Shown: piece after piece, positions 61,637-64,000 of the stretch
How positions within the stretch are numbered: position 1 is the first letter of the stretch
Layout of the letters: each line of letters starts with the position of its first letter
Origin: Micromonospora sp. R77
GTDB lineage: Bacteria > Actinomycetota > Actinomycetes > Mycobacteriales > Micromonosporaceae
Direction: 5' to 3'
Assembly: GCF_022747945.1 (NCBI RefSeq)
Contig: NZ_JALDST010000001.1
Coordinates: forward strand, 4,588,001-4,652,000
DNA length: 64,000 nucleotides
Position numbers and translations under genes: made by a program
The notes under the pieces: generated by a model
What the model was told of the DNA's origin: nothing
Databases searched by the model: none
The model's input: the letters and a program-made list of their open reading frames with translations, nothing else

Positions 61637-63022
61637 ATGAAGAAGACGCTCTCCGTCGTGGGCGCCGCCCTGCTGACGGTTCTCGCCACCGTGTTCGCCT
61701 TCGGGCAGCCGGCGCACGCCGCCGCCGGTTTCTCCGTCGCGAACGGCCGGCTCTACGACGCCAACGGCACCGAGTTCGTGATGCGCGGCGTCAACCACGC
61801 GCACACCTGGTACCCGCAGCAGACCAGCTCCTTCGCCAACATCAAGGCGCTCGGCGCGAACACCGTCCGGGTGGTGCTGGCCACCGGTGACCGGTGGGCC
61901 AAGAACGACACCGCCGACGTCGCCAACGTCATCTCGCTGTGCAAGCAGAACAAGCTGGTCTGCGTGCTGGAGGCGCACGACACCACCGGCTACGGCGAGG
62001 ACGGTGCCGCCACCACCCTCGACCGGGCGGCCAACTACTGGCTGAGCATCGCCAGCGCCCTGCAGGGCCAGGAGAAGTACGTCATCATCAACATCGGCAA
62101 CGAGCCGTACGGCAACCAGAACTACGGCGCCTGGACCAACGACACCGCCAACGCCATCAAGAAGCTGCGCGCCGGCGGCCTCAGCCACACCATCATGGTC
62201 GACGGCCCGAACTGGGGTCAGGACTGGTCGTTCACCATGCGGAACAACGCCTCGACCGTGTTCAACGCCGACCCGCAGCGCAACACCGTCTTCGACATCC
62301 ACATGTACGGCGTCTTCGACACCGCCGCCGAGATCACCGACTACCTCGGCCGGTTCCGCAGCGCCGGGCTGCCCATCGTCGTCGGCGAGTTCGGCTTCAA
62401 CCACTCCGACGGCAACCCGGACGAGGACACCATCATGTCCTACACCCAGGCCAACAACATCGGCTATCTCGGCTGGTCGTGGAGCGGCAACGGCGGCGGC
62501 GTCGAATACCTCGACATGGCCACCGGCTTCAACCCCAACCAGCTGACCAGCTGGGGCCAGCGGATCTTCAACGGCGCCAACGGCATCAAGGCGACCGCGA
62601 AGGAGGCGTCGGTCTACGCCGGCACCACCCCGCCCACCAGCAGCAGCCCCAGCCCGACCACCAGCCCGAGCCCGACCACCAGCCCGTCCACCCCGCCGAC
62701 CACCACGCCGCCGCCCTCGGGCAGGAGCTGCACCGCCAGCTACACGATCATCAACAGCTGGCAGGGCGGCTTCCAGGCGGAGATCAAGGTGACCGCCGGC
62801 TCGGCCGCGCTCAACGGCTGGTCGACGAGCTGGACCTTCGCCAACGGCCAGACGATCAGCCAGTCGTGGAGCACCACGCTGAGCAACAGCGGCGCGACGT
62901 ACACCGGCCGCAACGTGGACTACAACGCCCAGCTCGGCGCCGGGGCCAGCACCACCTTCGGCTTCATCGCGAGCTGGAACGGCACCAACGCCACGCCCGC
63001 GGTGAGCTGCACCGCGAGCTGA
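61637..63022 (+). CDS. Secreted GH5 glycoside hydrolase with CBM2
   Basis: 461 residues. Signal peptide (1-31, ending PAHAAA), GH5 catalytic barrel (about 32-330) with MRGVNHAHTWY, acid/base Glu in NIGNEPYG and nucleophile Glu in VVGEFGF. A Pro/Ser/Thr linker follows (about 333-360; SSPSPTTSPSPTTSPST), then a C-terminal CBM2 (about 362-461; SCTASYTIINSWQGGFQAEI...PAVSCTAS) whose terminal cysteines form the usual disulfide. GH5 with CBM2 cuts cellulose or beta-mannan; the LDMATGFNPNQLTSWG segment is close to bacterial GH5_8 mannanases. GAGGAAGG ribosome site. Probably sugar-repressed. Confidence 0.93.
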   Translation: MKKTLSVVGAALLTVLATVFAFGQPAHAAAGFSVANGRLYDANGTEFVMRGVNHAHTWYPQQTSSFANIKALGANTVRVVLATGDRWAKNDTADVANVISLCKQNKLVCVLEAHDTTGYGEDGAATTLDRAANYWLSIASALQGQEKYVIINIGNEPYGNQNYGAWTNDTANAIKKLRAGGLSHTIMVDGPNWGQDWSFTMRNNASTVFNADPQRNTVFDIHMYGVFDTAAEITDYLGRFRSAGLPIVVGEFGFNHSDGNPDEDTIMSYTQANNIGYLGWSWSGNGGGVEYLDMATGFNPNQLTSWGQRIFNGANGIKATAKEASVYAGTTPPTSSSPSPTTSPSPTTSPSTPPTTTPPPSGRSCTASYTIINSWQGGFQAEIKVTAGSAALNGWSTSWTFANGQTISQSWSTTLSNSGATYTGRNVDYNAQLGAGASTTFGFIASWNGTNATPAVSCTAS

Positions 63023-63038
63023 CGCCCGGCGTACCACC

Positions 63039-63068
63039 GGTGGCCGGGTCCGCACGGACCCGGCCACC
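63039..63068 (+). terminator. Hairpin terminator after GH5
   Basis: GGTGGCCGGGTCCG-CA-CGGACCCGGCCACC: perfect 14-nt arms, beginning 17 bp after the stop codon. Confidence 0.85.
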
Positions 63069-63141
63069 TGCTCCTCCCGTACGATCACCGGACTCGTGGC
63101 GCGACCCGGTCGCTGCGGGTACCGCAACGAGGGAGCCCGCC

Positions 63142-63717
63142 ATGGTGACAGTCCAATCCCGGCCCCGGCCCTCGGGACTGGTCGTCGGGTCGCTGGTGGC
63201 GATCTCGTTCGGCACGGTCTTCGTGCTGGTCAACAGCGGCGGGCTGGCCGACCCGTGGCGGTTGATGGTGCGTACCCTCGGCGTGCTGGTGGCGGCGGCC
63301 CTGCTCGGCGCGCTGGTGCTGGTCGCCCGGCGGGCGCCGGCCGTGGCGGCGCAGCCGGCCACCGGCTTCATGGACCGCCGCTACTGGTGGGTGGTCGCCG
63401 CGGAGGTCGTCGCGCTCTTCGGCGGCCTGTCCGTAATCAACAACGTCCTGCACCGTCCGTCGGTGGCGGTCGCCTGGGTGGCGTTCGTGGTGGGGGTGCA
63501 CTTCTTCGGGCTCGGGTGGGTCTGGCGGATGCCCCGCTTCCACCGGTTGGGCGCGGCGATGACCGTGCTCGGGGTGGCCGGGTTCCTGATCGACGCGTTC
63601 GGCGGTGGCGCGGCGGCCGTGGCCCTGGTCTCCGGGGTGGGCTCGGGCGTGGCGCTCTTCGTCACCGTCGCCCTCGCGCTGCGCGAGGCGGGCCGGGCGG
63701 GCACCGCCGCCGGCTGA
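63142..63717 (+). CDS. Four- to five-helix membrane protein
   Basis: 191 residues from ATG 63142 (GAGGGAG ribosome site). Hydrophobic segments: LVVGSLVAISFGTVFVLV, LGVLVAAALLGALVLVA, YWWVVAAEVVALFGGLSVI, VAVAWVAFVVGVHFFGLGWV, and a C-terminal pair. There are no catalytic motifs. The pattern matches small actinobacterial integral membrane proteins of unknown function. It stands alone between the GH5 terminator and the YciI-like gene. Confidence 0.75.
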   Translation: MVTVQSRPRPSGLVVGSLVAISFGTVFVLVNSGGLADPWRLMVRTLGVLVAAALLGALVLVARRAPAVAAQPATGFMDRRYWWVVAAEVVALFGGLSVINNVLHRPSVAVAWVAFVVGVHFFGLGWVWRMPRFHRLGAAMTVLGVAGFLIDAFGGGAAAVALVSGVGSGVALFVTVALALREAGRAGTAAG

Positions 63718-63735
63718 GCGGCCGCCCGGAATTCG

Positions 63736-63752
63736 TCGACACGCGATGTCGA
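63736..63752. promoter_or_regulatory. Short palindrome upstream of the YciI-like gene
   Basis: TCGACA-CGCGA-TGTCGA, 6-bp arms, about 75 bp before the start codon. Possible operator; weak by itself. Confidence 0.35.
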
Positions 63753-63825
63753 GAAGCCGGGACCGGCTCCGTCCCCGGGGTGAGCGCGACGAGAATGGGT
63801 CGCCCAGCACGGAGGAGAACCGACG

Positions 63826-64000
63826 ATGGCCAAGTACCTGCTGCTCAAGCACTACCGCGGCGCCCCGGACCCGGTCAACGACGTGCCGATGGACCGGTGG
63901 ACGCCGGAGGAGATCTCGGCGCACATGCAGTACATGCACGACTTCGCGGCCCGGCTGGAGGGCACCGGCGAGTTCGTCGACGCCCAGGCGCTCGCCCCCG
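63826..64000 (+). CDS. YciI/DGPF-domain protein (partial, 3' end off window)
   Basis: ATG 63826 with GGAGGAG upstream; 58 residues visible before the right edge. MAKYLLLKHYRG and WTPEEISAHMQYMHDFAARL match the start of YciI-like (DGPF/YCII) proteins, small ferredoxin-fold enzymes often encoded beside ECF41-type sigma factors in actinomycetes. The frame is open to the edge. The next gene lies outside the window, so that pairing cannot be checked here. Confidence 0.8.
   Translation, partial: MAKYLLLKHYRGAPDPVNDVPMDRWTPEEISAHMQYMHDFAARLEGTGEFVDAQALAP

Overview
This is a very GC-rich, gene-dense actinobacterial chromosome segment. A complete ESX-type (type VII) secretion locus, an adjacent DevR/DevS (DosR-like) dormancy block, F420-dependent and secreted glycoside-hydrolase genes, and dispersed palindromes point to a Micromonospora-like member of the Micromonosporaceae. 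That assignment is inference; there is no rRNA gene or other direct taxonomic marker here.

Region 1 (1-16 kb) holds type VII substrates and a polymorphic-toxin zone. It contains two small WXG100-type helical proteins, a YbaB-family protein and a further small helical protein. A very long toxin-like gene follows, with a WXG-type N-terminus, disordered repeats and an HExxH module, and then orphan toxin cassettes with a GNAT-like module and a nucleotidyltransferase-like C-terminus. Two tandem near-identical small genes downstream look like duplicated immunity genes. Then come a zinc-ribbon-like protein, an HNH-SUKH fusion, an SseB-family protein, an exported membrane-anchored protein and a second zinc-ribbon paralogue.

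Region 2 (16-35.5 kb) is the secretion machine: a mycosin that has lost all three catalytic residues, eccB, eccD, eccC with three ATPase domains, a Pro/Gln-rich partner gene and eccE. A three-gene polysaccharide cassette (GH26, cellulose-synthase-like GT2, ArnT-like GT) follows. Then come an EccA-like AAA+ ATPase fused to a beta-helix and a repeat-rich single-pass membrane protein.

Region 3 (35.8-40.3 kb) has a secreted LamG/PKD protein, a truncated PH-like membrane protein, a secreted lysozyme-like protein with tandem ECF-sigma-type promoters, and an epimerase.

Region 4 (40.3-52 kb) is a DosR-like stress regulon: two Acg-type nitroreductases, devR, devS, a P1B ATPase fused to a hemerythrin domain, two universal stress proteins and phosphoketolase. 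Motifs close to GGGACCTTnGGCCC lie in several of its promoters.

Region 5 (52-64 kb) has an SDR/TetR pair with a perfect operator and a leaderless HTH/ClpN pair between two palindromes. A membrane-lipid set follows (diacylglycerol kinase, YihY, double PAP2, EEP phosphatase, Sap-like), then an alpha/beta hydrolase, an F420 oxidoreductase, a secreted GH5-CBM2 enzyme, a membrane protein and a partial YciI-like gene.

Caution: at least 14 apparent frameshifts, nearly all at short G/C runs, break five genes (long toxin, HNH-SUKH, Pro/Gln-rich gene, eccE, epimerase 3' end). I cannot tell sequencing error from real decay, so the 'pseudogene' labels mean 'reading frame broken in this sequence'.
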